The notes below the pieces were generated by a model, which was not told the origin of the DNA, searched no databases, and saw nothing but the letters and a program-made list of their open reading frames with translations. Positions 27,441-36,000 of a stretch of DNA of 64,000 bases are shown in pieces. Every line of letters starts with the position of its first letter. Within the stretch, counting starts at the first letter, position 1. The stretch is taken from assembly GCA_003137095.1 (NCBI GenBank), contig PLET01000125.1, forward strand, positions 62,001 through 126,000, written 5' to 3'. Source of the DNA: Gammaproteobacteria bacterium (lineage in GTDB: Bacteria > Pseudomonadota > Gammaproteobacteria > Steroidobacterales > Steroidobacteraceae). The translations under genes were made by a program, and so were the position numbers.

Positions 27441-30026
27441 TTGAAGCCGAACCATAAGCTGTCTTATGCGATTTGCTCCATCCTCGGTGTCAATGGTGCG
27501 TCTGCCCTGGCGGCAGATGCGCCCGGGGAGAGTTCCGATGCGATCTCCGAGATCACCGTCACGGCCCAGCGCCGCACGGAAAACATCCAGGACGTGCCCA
27601 TCACAATCCAGGCGCTCACGGCGGAATCGCTGTCCCAGCTGAACGTGGCGACCTTCGACGATTTCGTCAAATACCTGCCCAACGTGACCACCGGCACCAT
27701 CGGACCCGGCCAGGGCAACATCTACATGCGCGGCCTGAGCACGGGCGCCGGCGGCACCCAGGGTTATGGATCCGTCGGTCAATTCCCCAATGTGGCGGTG
27801 TATCTCGACGATCAATCGACGGCACTGCCGGGCCGCAATCTCGATGTGTATGCCGCCGACATGGAGCGCGTCGAAGTCCTGGAAGGTCCGCAGGGGACCT
27901 TGTTCGGTGCGGGAGCGGAGGCGGGCGTCGTGCGCTACATCACCAACAAGCCCAAGCTCGACAGAACCGAGGGCGCGGTCACCGCCGATTACGGCACCAC
28001 CGCCCACGGCGACCCGAATTCCAAAGTGGAGGCCATGATCAACCTGCCGCTGATCCCCGACACGCTGGCGGTGCGCGCGGTGGTCTACGACGACGCCCGC
28101 GGCGGCTACATCACCAATCAGCAGAGCATTTTCCAGCGGCTGCCGACGGACTATGGCCTGGCCCATCACAACGGCGGCGTGGTCCCCACGGACAGCGTGG
28201 TGATCAACAACGACAATCTCAGCGGCCCCGCCATCAACCCGCTGACCTATCAGGGCCTGCGCGTGTCGGCGCTGCTCAAGCTCAATGACGATTGGAACGC
28301 GTTGCTGGTGCAGAGCTACCAGAACATGAACGCGCAGGGTGTGTTCTACGAGATGCCCATCGGGTCGGAGCTCACGCCGCTGCCGCCCCTGTCCGTCACC
28401 TTGTTCAATCCATCCTACGACAAGGACAAATACGAAAACACCGCGCTCACCATCAACGGCCAGTTCGGTCCTGTGAAGGCCGTGTACAGCGGTTCCTACC
28501 TGGTGCGCAACGTGGACCAGGTGCAGGATTACACGAATTACGCCCGCGGCGCGTACGGCTACTACTATCAGTGCGCGGGATACTCGAAGACCAATGCAAA
28601 CGCCGGCACCTGCTACACCCCGAGTTCGGTGTGGAAGGATCAGGAGCGCAACACCAACCAAAGCCACGAACTGCGGGCGAGCACGCCGGACGATTGGCGG
28701 ATTCGCGGCCTGCTCGGGTTGTTCTGGCAGAAACAGATCATCGAGGACGACACCCAATGGCTGTACCGCAGCGTACCCACGTGCTCGCCGACCGGCCTGG
28801 ACGTGAACTGCTATCTCAACACCCAGCCGTTCCCGGGTCAGCCGGTGTTCAATCCGTCGTCCTTCAGCCAGCCGGATCTGGGTTTCTCGGATGATTTCAC
28901 GCGGCAATACACCCAGAAAGCCGTGTTCGGATCCATCGACGTCGACATCATTCCGAAGGTCCTCACCGCGACTTTCGGCACGCGCTACTTCAACATCAAT
29001 AATTCGCAGTTTGGCGGCAACCCCGGCAGCTTCTATTGCAAGCAATTCACGCCGACCACCTATTTCGGACCCTGTCCGACCAGCGTGGAATACGGCAATC
29101 TGCTCACCGCCCAGAATACGACCTCGAGCCACAAGAGCCGGGCGAACCTGAGCTGGAAACCGACCCAGGACACCATGCTGTATTACACCTGGTCGCAGGG
29201 TTTCCGTGTGGCCGGATTCAACCGCTCCTCGCTGGCCGTGGACAAGGACGCGGCCGGGATTCCGCAATACATCACGCCGCTGTCTTTCAATTCCGACCAG
29301 CTGACCAACAACGAGTTTGGTTTCAAAACCGAATGGCTGGACCACCGCCTGCAGGTGAACGGCACGTATTACAAGGAACAGTGGAACGGCGTGCCGCTGC
29401 CGGTATTCGCCCCCGAGGATGGCCTGGGAAACCTCACTTTCGTGGTGGATGGCCCGAATTTCGTGGTCAAGGGATTCGAGCTGCAGATCGTCGGCCGCGT
29501 CGTGCAGGGCTTGACCATCCAGGGATCCGCGGCCTGGAACAGCAGCAACCAGGTCACCAATCCCAGCGTGGTCGACAACAATTGCAGCGGCGGCGTATCC
29601 GGAGGCGTGGCATTTCCAGCGAGCCCGGGATGCGGCAAGTCGCTGCCCCTGGTCACTCCGCTGTTCACACCCGTCGGCTCGCCCTTGGGCGAATCCCCGC
29701 CCTTCGAAGCCAATCTGCGCGCGCGCTATGAGTGGGCGTTCGGCGAGTACCATGCGTTCGCCCAGGTCGGCGGCTCGCACCAGGCGCATTCGTACGGTTC
29801 GTTGGCCGTCAATCCGGTGGTCATGCCGAACTGGACCCAATATGACGCATCGGTGGGCTTCACCAAGGGCGACTGGGGCTTTCAATTCTTCGGCCAGAAC
29901 CTGACCGATGTGAACGCCAGCCTGCTCACGACGTCGACCATCGGCGGATCGCTGATCACCGAGACGCCGACGCGGCCGCGGGTGCTGGGCCTGCGGTTCG
30001 ATTACCGGTTCGCCGACCTCAAGTGA
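27441..30026 (+). CDS. TonB-dependent outer-membrane receptor, copy 2
   Basis: An 861-aa receptor paralogous to the one at 22316-24895: nearly equal length, the same N-terminus (KPNHKLSY against KPDQKLSC), the same EITVTAQRR TonB-box region and plug segment RVEVLEGPQGTLFGAGAEAG, and a C-terminal beta-strand RFDYRF followed by ADLK. The start is a TTG at 27441 with GGGAGAG just upstream; earlier in-frame starts would extend into the AT-rich leader. Loops differ from copy 1, so the ligands may differ. Its last 8 bp overlap the convergent regulator gene. Confidence 0.91.
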   Translation: MKPNHKLSYAICSILGVNGASALAADAPGESSDAISEITVTAQRRTENIQDVPITIQALTAESLSQLNVATFDDFVKYLPNVTTGTIGPGQGNIYMRGLSTGAGGTQGYGSVGQFPNVAVYLDDQSTALPGRNLDVYAADMERVEVLEGPQGTLFGAGAEAGVVRYITNKPKLDRTEGAVTADYGTTAHGDPNSKVEAMINLPLIPDTLAVRAVVYDDARGGYITNQQSIFQRLPTDYGLAHHNGGVVPTDSVVINNDNLSGPAINPLTYQGLRVSALLKLNDDWNALLVQSYQNMNAQGVFYEMPIGSELTPLPPLSVTLFNPSYDKDKYENTALTINGQFGPVKAVYSGSYLVRNVDQVQDYTNYARGAYGYYYQCAGYSKTNANAGTCYTPSSVWKDQERNTNQSHELRASTPDDWRIRGLLGLFWQKQIIEDDTQWLYRSVPTCSPTGLDVNCYLNTQPFPGQPVFNPSSFSQPDLGFSDDFTRQYTQKAVFGSIDVDIIPKVLTATFGTRYFNINNSQFGGNPGSFYCKQFTPTTYFGPCPTSVEYGNLLTAQNTTSSHKSRANLSWKPTQDTMLYYTWSQGFRVAGFNRSSLAVDKDAAGIPQYITPLSFNSDQLTNNEFGFKTEWLDHRLQVNGTYYKEQWNGVPLPVFAPEDGLGNLTFVVDGPNFVVKGFELQIVGRVVQGLTIQGSAAWNSSNQVTNPSVVDNNCSGGVSGGVAFPASPGCGKSLPLVTPLFTPVGSPLGESPPFEANLRARYEWAFGEYHAFAQVGGSHQAHSYGSLAVNPVVMPNWTQYDASVGFTKGDWGFQFFGQNLTDVNASLLTTSTIGGSLITETPTRPRVLGLRFDYRFADLK

Positions 30027-31110
30027 TCGAAGCGAGGCGGCGGACCGGATCCCCGGTTCGCTGCCTCGAATCCCGGGCGGCAATCGAGGCACGCGGTTTG
30101 GTTTTGCCGCTCGAGCCGGAAGTCCCGGAACGGCGGCGATCCTGGGTCGGGGAAACCCCGAACTCGCGCTTGTAGGCGTGATAGAAGTGCGACGTCGAGC
30201 CGAAACCGCATTCGAGCGCGATGCCGATGACGGGATTGATGGTCTGGCGCAGCAGTGCACGCGCCCGTGACAGCCGGAGATTCAAATAAAACGCCTTGGG
30301 CGAGGTGCGCAGGTGTTCCCGAAACAGGCGCTCGACCTGGCGTGCGGACAGGCCGACGCAGTCCGCCAGCTGGCGCATGTCCGGCGGTTTCGCTGTGGTG
30401 CCCTCCATGAGCCGGATGATTTCCTTGAGTTTAGGACTGCCGATGGAACGGCTGGGGTTCGGCTCCAGTCGCTGATGATCCTCGCGCCGGCGAATCTGCG
30501 GATGGATGAACTGCTCGGCGACGGCCACCGCAACGCCGGGTGCAGATGCCTCGCTGACGAAATGCAGCATCATGTCGAGCGCGGCCGTGCCGCCCGAGCA
30601 GGTGAACACGCCGCGATCCACCACGTACAGCTCGCGGCTGACCTCGAGCGTGGGATGCCGCGCGCGGAACAGGTCCGCATATTCCCAGTGCACCGTGCAG
30701 CGGCGGCCGGCGAGCAATCCGGCGTCCGCCAAAATGAACGAGCCGCTGCTGATGGCGCCGATCATCGAGCCGCTGCGGGCGAGGCGCCGCAGGTGCCGGT
30801 GCATCCCGTGGCTGCGGCCGAATTGCGCCGGCTCGAGCCCCGCGCACACGATCAGCATGTCGGTCTTGCGCAGCTTGGCCAGGGACTCATGCGCCGCAAT
30901 GCCGATGCCGTTGCTGGCAGCGACCTCGCCGCCGTCGACCGATACCAGCCGCCAGTCGAACAGATGGCGTTCGCTCATCCGATTGGCCGAGCGTAGAGGT
31001 TCGATGGCGGCGGAAAACGCCATCATGGAGAACTGCGGAATCAGCAGAAACGCAATGCGCAGCGGCGCGCCGGAGCCGCCGGGCGTCGGTAAAACGTCGC
31101 TGTTGATCAT
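30019..31110 (-). CDS. GlxA-family transcriptional regulator, copy 2
   Basis: A 363-aa regulator with an N-terminal DJ-1/PfpI-like domain starting RIAFLLIPQFSMMAFSAAIE and an AraC helix-turn-helix domain (about residues 225-325, with DMRQLADCVGLSARQVERLFREH). The Cys of the amidotransferase-like domain is Ser here (AISSGSFILADAGLL), so this is a ligand sensor rather than an enzyme. A Ser/Arg-rich tail of about 40 residues is extra. It lies between the receptor/lyase cassettes and the MttB-like operon, with which it is divergent, and probably controls one or both. The start is ATG 31110, or the adjoining GTG at 31113. Confidence 0.86.
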   Translation of the reverse strand: MINSDVLPTPGGSGAPLRIAFLLIPQFSMMAFSAAIEPLRSANRMSERHLFDWRLVSVDGGEVAASNGIGIAAHESLAKLRKTDMLIVCAGLEPAQFGRSHGMHRHLRRLARSGSMIGAISSGSFILADAGLLAGRRCTVHWEYADLFRARHPTLEVSRELYVVDRGVFTCSGGTAALDMMLHFVSEASAPGVAVAVAEQFIHPQIRRREDHQRLEPNPSRSIGSPKLKEIIRLMEGTTAKPPDMRQLADCVGLSARQVERLFREHLRTSPKAFYLNLRLSRARALLRQTINPVIGIALECGFGSTSHFYHAYKREFGVSPTQDRRRSGTSGSSGKTKPRASIAARDSRQRTGDPVRRLASIT

Positions 31111-31136
31111 CACGAGGTCGTATTCCCAGGAAGGCG

Positions 31137-31159
31137 CTGCGCGTAGCGCAGACTATAAT
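31137..31159 (+). promoter_or_regulatory. Inverted repeat and -10 box upstream of the MttB-like gene
   Basis: CTGCGC-GTA-GCGCAG (31137-31151), a perfect 6+6 inverted repeat, ends two bases before a consensus TATAAT (31154-31159). No good -35 box is present, as in many activator-dependent promoters. A protein on the repeat would touch the promoter spacer. Confidence 0.45.
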
Positions 31160-31209
31160 CGCTGCATCGCACGGCCGCCACGAATGCCTTTGGGCCGAGG
31201 GGAAGTGAC

Positions 31210-32745
31210 ATGGATATCAACCGCCGGCGCCAGGGCGGGCGCGGCAGACGGCTGGTGGGAAGCCACCTGCCGCAGCTGCCGTGGGCCGAGGTGAACAATC
31301 CGTACCCGCCTATGGAGCTGTTGTCCGCGGATCAGGTGGAGGCCATTCATCTGACGTCGCTGCGCATCCTCGAGGATCTCGGCATGGAAGTGATGTCGCC
31401 GCGGGCACTGGCGCTGCTCAAGACCGCGGGCGCCGACGTGGATCCGGCAACGCAGATGGTGCGTGTGGATCGCGGCCTGGTCGATGCCGCCCTGCGCCGG
31501 GCGCCTGCCGCGTTTGCGCTAACCCCCCGCAATCCGGCCAGGCAGGTGAGCATGGGGGCAAGCCGGGTCAATTTCGGCCTGGTCGCCGGTCCGCCCAATG
31601 TGCACGATTGCGAACGCGGCAGGCGCGCCGGAAATTACCAGGATTACTGCGACTTCATCCGCCTCGCCCAGTATTTCAACGTCATTCACCTGATCGGAAA
31701 TCAGGTCTGTGCACCCGTCGATCTGCCCGCCAATTCCCGCCATCTGGACACGTATCGGGCGAACCTCAAGTTTTCGGACAAGGTTTTTCATTGCACCGCC
31801 ATCGGCGCCGGACGCGCACTCGACGGCATCCGGATGATGGCGCTGGCGCGCGGCATCTCGCTCGAGCAGATCGCCGCCAGCCCCGGCGTCATCACCATCA
31901 TCTCGGTGAACAGCCCGCGGCGATTCGACCAGGCCATGAGCGAAGGACTGATCGCCATGGCGGAGCACGGCCAGGCGGTGGTCATCACGCCGTTTACGCT
32001 GATGGGTGCCATGGCACCGGTGTCGCTGGCGGCGGCGCTCGCGCAACAGAATGCGGAGGCGCTGTTCGGGGTGGTTCTCGCCCAGGCGGCGCGGCCGGGC
32101 AGCCCGGTGATGTACGGCGCCTTCACCTCGAATGTGGACATGCGCTCCGGAGCGCCCGCGTTCGGAACACCCGAGAACGCCAAGGCGAACATCGCGAGCG
32201 GCCAATTGGCGCGCCGCTACCGGCTGCCCTACCGCACCTCCAACGCCAGCGCTTCCAACGCGGCCGACGCGCAGGGCGCCTACGAGACCGAGATGTCCCT
32301 GTGGGGCGCCATTCTCGGCCATGGCAATCTCGTCTATCACGCCGCCGGCTGGCAGGAAGGCGGCCTCACCGCCTCGTACGAAAAGCTGGTGCTCGACGTG
32401 GAGATGCTGCAGATGATGATCGAGTTCCTCAAGCCCATCGTGGTCGATGAGCAGGAACTCGGCTTCGAAGCCATCCGCGGCGTACCCACCGGCGGGCACT
32501 TCTTCGGGGAACCGCACACCCTGCATCGCTACGAGCATGCGTTCTATCGGCCGCTGGTGTCGAATTGGCAGAACTACGAGAATTGGCAGCTCGGCGGCGG
32601 CCGGGACGCGACGCAACGGGCCACGGGGATCTGGAAACAGGCACTCGACGACTATTCACAGCCGCCGATGGACGCCGCCGTGAGCGAGTCGCTCGATGCC
32701 TACGTCGAGCAGCGCCGCGCCGAGATCGGCGCCGGGGAGCCTTAG
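31210..32745 (+). CDS. MttB-superfamily (trimethylamine/betaine) methyltransferase, non-pyrrolysine
   Basis: A 511-aa member of the COG5598/MttB family. Archaeal MttB uses pyrrolysine, encoded by an in-frame TAG; this gene has no internal stop, so it belongs to the non-pyrrolysine group, which includes glycine betaine methyltransferase MtgB. Members transfer a methyl group from a quaternary or tertiary amine to a corrinoid protein. No corrinoid-protein gene is in the window. The start at 31210 has a GAGGGG ribosome site. The stop is 4 bp before a dimethylglycine dehydrogenase-like gene, so betaine to dimethylglycine to sarcosine is the simplest reading. Confidence 0.86.
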   Translation: MDINRRRQGGRGRRLVGSHLPQLPWAEVNNPYPPMELLSADQVEAIHLTSLRILEDLGMEVMSPRALALLKTAGADVDPATQMVRVDRGLVDAALRRAPAAFALTPRNPARQVSMGASRVNFGLVAGPPNVHDCERGRRAGNYQDYCDFIRLAQYFNVIHLIGNQVCAPVDLPANSRHLDTYRANLKFSDKVFHCTAIGAGRALDGIRMMALARGISLEQIAASPGVITIISVNSPRRFDQAMSEGLIAMAEHGQAVVITPFTLMGAMAPVSLAAALAQQNAEALFGVVLAQAARPGSPVMYGAFTSNVDMRSGAPAFGTPENAKANIASGQLARRYRLPYRTSNASASNAADAQGAYETEMSLWGAILGHGNLVYHAAGWQEGGLTASYEKLVLDVEMLQMMIEFLKPIVVDEQELGFEAIRGVPTGGHFFGEPHTLHRYEHAFYRPLVSNWQNYENWQLGGGRDATQRATGIWKQALDDYSQPPMDAAVSESLDAYVEQRRAEIGAGEP

Positions 32746-32749
32746 AAAC

Positions 32750-35176
32750 ATGCGTTCGGAGGCGCGGGCGGTGGTCATCGGCGGCGGCGTGGTGGGCGCA
32801 TCGGTCCTGTACCATCTGGCGAAATTCGGCTGGACCGATTCGCTGCTGCTCGAACGCGACGAACTCACCTCGGGATCGACCTGGCACGCCGCCGGCGGCA
32901 TGCATACCATCAACGGCGATCCGAACGTCGCCAAACTCCAGAAATACACCATCGATTTGTACAAGGAGATCGAGGCGCTGTCCGGCCAGAGCACCGGCAT
33001 GCACCTCACCGGCGGGGTGATGCTGGCGGCGACCGAGGCGCGTTTCGACTGGTTGAAGAGCCTGGTCGCCAAGGGCCGCTATCTCGGCATCGACGCCAAG
33101 ATCATCAGCCCGCAGCGCGCCCACGAACTCATGCCCCTGCTCGATCCGGATTGTTTCGTCGGCGCCCTGGAGACGGTGGTCGACGGACATCTGGATCCAT
33201 CGGGAACCACCCAGGCGTACGCCAAGGCCGCCCGCAAGCTCGGGGCCGCAGTGGAGCGCTTCACCCAGGTCGACCAGCTCATCCAGAATGCCGACCGCTC
33301 CTGGCGGGTGATCACCAGCAACGGCGAGGTGCGCGCGCAGCACGTGATCAATGCCGGCGGATTGTGGGCTCGAGAAGTGGGCCGGATGGCCGGACGCGAG
33401 CATCCGGTGCTGGCGATGGAGCACATGTACCTGATCACCGACGACATGCCGGAGGTGGCCGCGATCAACGCCGCCACCGGCAAGGAAGTGCTGCACGCGA
33501 TCGATTTCGATGGCGAACTGTATCTGCGCCAGGAACGCGGCGGCATGTTGATGGGAACCTACGAGAAGGCGTGCAAGGCGTGGTCCGAGCACGAAACACC
33601 CTGGAGCTTCGGGCATGAACTGCTGGCGCCGGATATCGATCGAATCGCACCCTCGCTCGAGCTCGGCTTCCGACACTTTCCGGCCTTCCAGCGGGCCGGC
33701 ATCAAGAAGATAGTCAACGGACCGTTCACCTTCGCGCCGGACGGCAACCCGCTGGTCGGACCCGTGCCCGGTCTGACGGGCTACTGGTGCGCCATCGGCG
33801 TGATGGCCGGTTTCAGCCAGGGCGGGGGCGTCGGCCTGGCGCTCGCCAACTGGATGATCCACGGCGATCCCGGCTTCGACGTGTGGGCCATGGATGTGGC
33901 GCGATTCGGCTCCTGGGCGAGCAAGGCCTACACCGGCGCGAAAGTGCGGGAAAACTATTCCCGAAGGTTCTCCATCCGCTTTCCGAATGAGGAATTGCCC
34001 GCCGCGCGGCCGCTCAAGACATCGCCGCTGTACGACCGGCTGAAGGCGGCCGGAGCGCAATTCGGGGCCGCCGCCGGTCTCGAGGTGCCGTTGTGGTATG
34101 CACCCGGCGGATTGACGGACAGCTTCAGTTGGCGCCGCTCGACGGATTTCGACACGGTTGCGGCGGAGGTGCAGGCGGTGCGTCAGGGCGTGGGACTCAT
34201 CGAAACCACGAATTTTGCGAAGTACGGCATTCGCGGCGGCGGCGCACACGCGTGGCTCGACCGGCTGCTCGCCTGCCGGATTCCGGCCCCGGGACGCATG
34301 ACGCTCGCACCGATGTTGAAGCACGACGGCCGGCTCATCGGCGATTTCACGCTCGCGAATCTCGGCGCGGACGGCTTCTTCCTCGTCGGATCGGGCATCG
34401 CCGAGGACTATCACATGCGCTGGTTCGGACAGCATTTGCCCGGGGACGGCTCCGTGCAGATCATCGCGCACGGCATGTCCATCGCCGGGCTCGCATTCGC
34501 TGGGCCACGGGCGCGCGAGCTGCTCGCGGCGGTGACCACGGCGGACGTTTCGCCTCAAGGCTTCAAGTTCATGGAAGTGCGGCGCATGCCGGTGGGCATG
34601 GCGTCCGCCCGGGTCGGCCGCGTGAGCTACACGGGGGACCTCGGCTACGAAATCTGGTGCGATCCCGCCAACCTGGTGCATGTCTTCGACACGCTGATGG
34701 AGGCGGGGCGGCAGTTCGGGGTGCGACTGTTCGGTTCGCGGGCGCTCAATGCGCTTCGACTGGAAAAGGCCTACGGCTCCTGGGCGCGCGAGTACCGTCC
34801 GATCTACTCGCCGGTGGAGGCCGGGCTGGAGCGCTTCGTCGCGCTCGGCAAGAACGCGGATTTCATCGGCAAGTCCGCCGCGATAGGGGAGCAGCAAGGC
34901 GGCGGCAAACTCAGGCTGTGCTGCTTCGTGGTGGCCGCCGACGATGCCGACGTGATCGGTGACGAGCCGATCTGGCACGCAGAGGCCGTCGTCGGATGGG
35001 TGACGTCGGGCGGCTTTGCTCATGGCTCCGGCGTTTCGGTTGCCCTCGGGTATGTGTCCCGGGAACTGGCCGACGCCGAGGAAGGCTGGACGATCGAGAT
35101 CCTCGGCCGACGCCTTCCGGCACGCCCGCAGCGCCGGCCCCTGTTCGATCCCGACGGCAGGCGAATGACCGGCTGA
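32750..35176 (+). CDS. Dimethylglycine/sarcosine dehydrogenase-like flavoprotein, copy 2
   Basis: An 808-aa paralogue of the protein at 3274-5742 with the same order of domains: DAO (VVIGGGVVGASVLYHLA at residues 7-23, STWHAAGG with the flavin-linking His), FAO middle domain, GcvT and GcvT-C. It would remove a methyl group from dimethylglycine or sarcosine and pass it to folate or release formaldehyde. The ATG is 4 bp after the MttB-like stop, so the two are certainly co-transcribed. It is clearly diverged from copy 1, for example GGMHTINGD where copy 1 has GLLPLFNMS, suggesting a different amine substrate. Confidence 0.87.
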   Translation: MRSEARAVVIGGGVVGASVLYHLAKFGWTDSLLLERDELTSGSTWHAAGGMHTINGDPNVAKLQKYTIDLYKEIEALSGQSTGMHLTGGVMLAATEARFDWLKSLVAKGRYLGIDAKIISPQRAHELMPLLDPDCFVGALETVVDGHLDPSGTTQAYAKAARKLGAAVERFTQVDQLIQNADRSWRVITSNGEVRAQHVINAGGLWAREVGRMAGREHPVLAMEHMYLITDDMPEVAAINAATGKEVLHAIDFDGELYLRQERGGMLMGTYEKACKAWSEHETPWSFGHELLAPDIDRIAPSLELGFRHFPAFQRAGIKKIVNGPFTFAPDGNPLVGPVPGLTGYWCAIGVMAGFSQGGGVGLALANWMIHGDPGFDVWAMDVARFGSWASKAYTGAKVRENYSRRFSIRFPNEELPAARPLKTSPLYDRLKAAGAQFGAAAGLEVPLWYAPGGLTDSFSWRRSTDFDTVAAEVQAVRQGVGLIETTNFAKYGIRGGGAHAWLDRLLACRIPAPGRMTLAPMLKHDGRLIGDFTLANLGADGFFLVGSGIAEDYHMRWFGQHLPGDGSVQIIAHGMSIAGLAFAGPRARELLAAVTTADVSPQGFKFMEVRRMPVGMASARVGRVSYTGDLGYEIWCDPANLVHVFDTLMEAGRQFGVRLFGSRALNALRLEKAYGSWAREYRPIYSPVEAGLERFVALGKNADFIGKSAAIGEQQGGGKLRLCCFVVAADDADVIGDEPIWHAEAVVGWVTSGGFAHGSGVSVALGYVSRELADAEEGWTIEILGRRLPARPQRRPLFDPDGRRMTG

Positions 35177-35196
35177 AGCGCGTCGCGCCGCGCCAA

Positions 35197-35988
35197 CTAA
35201 GCTTGCGGGTACAACCTTCTCAGGAGGTCCACCGAGGCCTTCTGTCCGGCCAGCTGTCCGCCGTCGATGATGAACACCTGACCGGTGATGAAGGCCGCTT
35301 CATCGCCTGCGAGGAACACGAACAGGGGCGCGACATCCTCCACCTTGCCGCTGCGGCCGAGCGGAATGTAGCGATCGACGAAATCCCGCACGAACTCGGG
35401 GCTGTCGATGGCTTCGGACATGGGCGTCTGCAGGTAGCCCGGTGCGACCGCGTTGACGCGGATTCCAAACTGGGCCAGTTCCAGCGCCATGGTCCTGGTC
35501 AGCATCACCACACCGCCCTTGCTGGCATTGTAATGCGCATATCCGGCCTCGCCGTCGAACGCGTTCTTGCTCGCCATGTTGAGAATGACGCCGCGGCGCC
35601 GGGCCGCCATGCGCCGCGCCAGCGTCTGCGCGACGAAGAACATTCCCGTGAGATTGACGTCGAGCACCCGGCGCCATTCAGCCGCAGCGATGTCGAGAAA
35701 AGACGTCTCGAGGGCGATGCCGGCGTTGTTCACCAGAACGTCGATCGGCGCGCGCCGCTCCGCTTCGTCCACGGCCGCGGCCACCGCCGCCTCGTCGGTC
35801 ACGTCGAGCACGTGACCGTTCGCGACCGCACCGGTGGCGCGCAGCGCCCGCAGCGACCGGTCGAGATTCTCGGCGTTATTGTCCAGCAGCGATAGCACCG
35901 CTCGTTCCCGACCGAAGGCCTCCGCGATGGCGAGGCCGATGCCCCGCGCGCCGCCGGTGACCAGGATGTGCCTGCCCGCAACGCTCAT
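35197..35988 (-). CDS. Short-chain dehydrogenase/reductase
   Basis: A 263-aa classical SDR. The cofactor motif TGGARGIG is at residues 11-18, NNAG at 87-90, and the catalytic Ser140, Tyr153 and Lys157 (SKNAF...YNASK) are present. Asp36 at the end of the second strand favours NAD+ over NADP+. The C-terminal ITGQVFIIDGGQ is usual. Substrate unknown; sugar or polyol dehydrogenases are frequent among such relatives. It is 12 bp after the transporter gene and so co-transcribed with it, and converges on the MttB operon with 20 bp between stops. Confidence 0.86.
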   Translation of the reverse strand: MSVAGRHILVTGGARGIGLAIAEAFGRERAVLSLLDNNAENLDRSLRALRATGAVANGHVLDVTDEAAVAAAVDEAERRAPIDVLVNNAGIALETSFLDIAAAEWRRVLDVNLTGMFFVAQTLARRMAARRRGVILNMASKNAFDGEAGYAHYNASKGGVVMLTRTMALELAQFGIRVNAVAPGYLQTPMSEAIDSPEFVRDFVDRYIPLGRSGKVEDVAPLFVFLAGDEAAFITGQVFIIDGGQLAGQKASVDLLRRLYPQA

Positions 35989-36000
35989 GGCGAGCCGGCC

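Noticed and set aside
27399-30260. 953-codon minus-strand frame across receptor 2
   Set aside because: Antisense of a clear TonB-dependent receptor; no recognisable protein features.
31210-32745. Pyrrolysine-containing MttB
   Set aside because: There is no in-frame TAG before the terminal stop, and no pylRS, pylBCD or suppressor tRNA is visible.
32429-35023. 864-codon minus-strand frame across the MttB and dehydrogenase genes
   Set aside because: Shadow frame; the plus strand encodes intact family members with ribosome sites.
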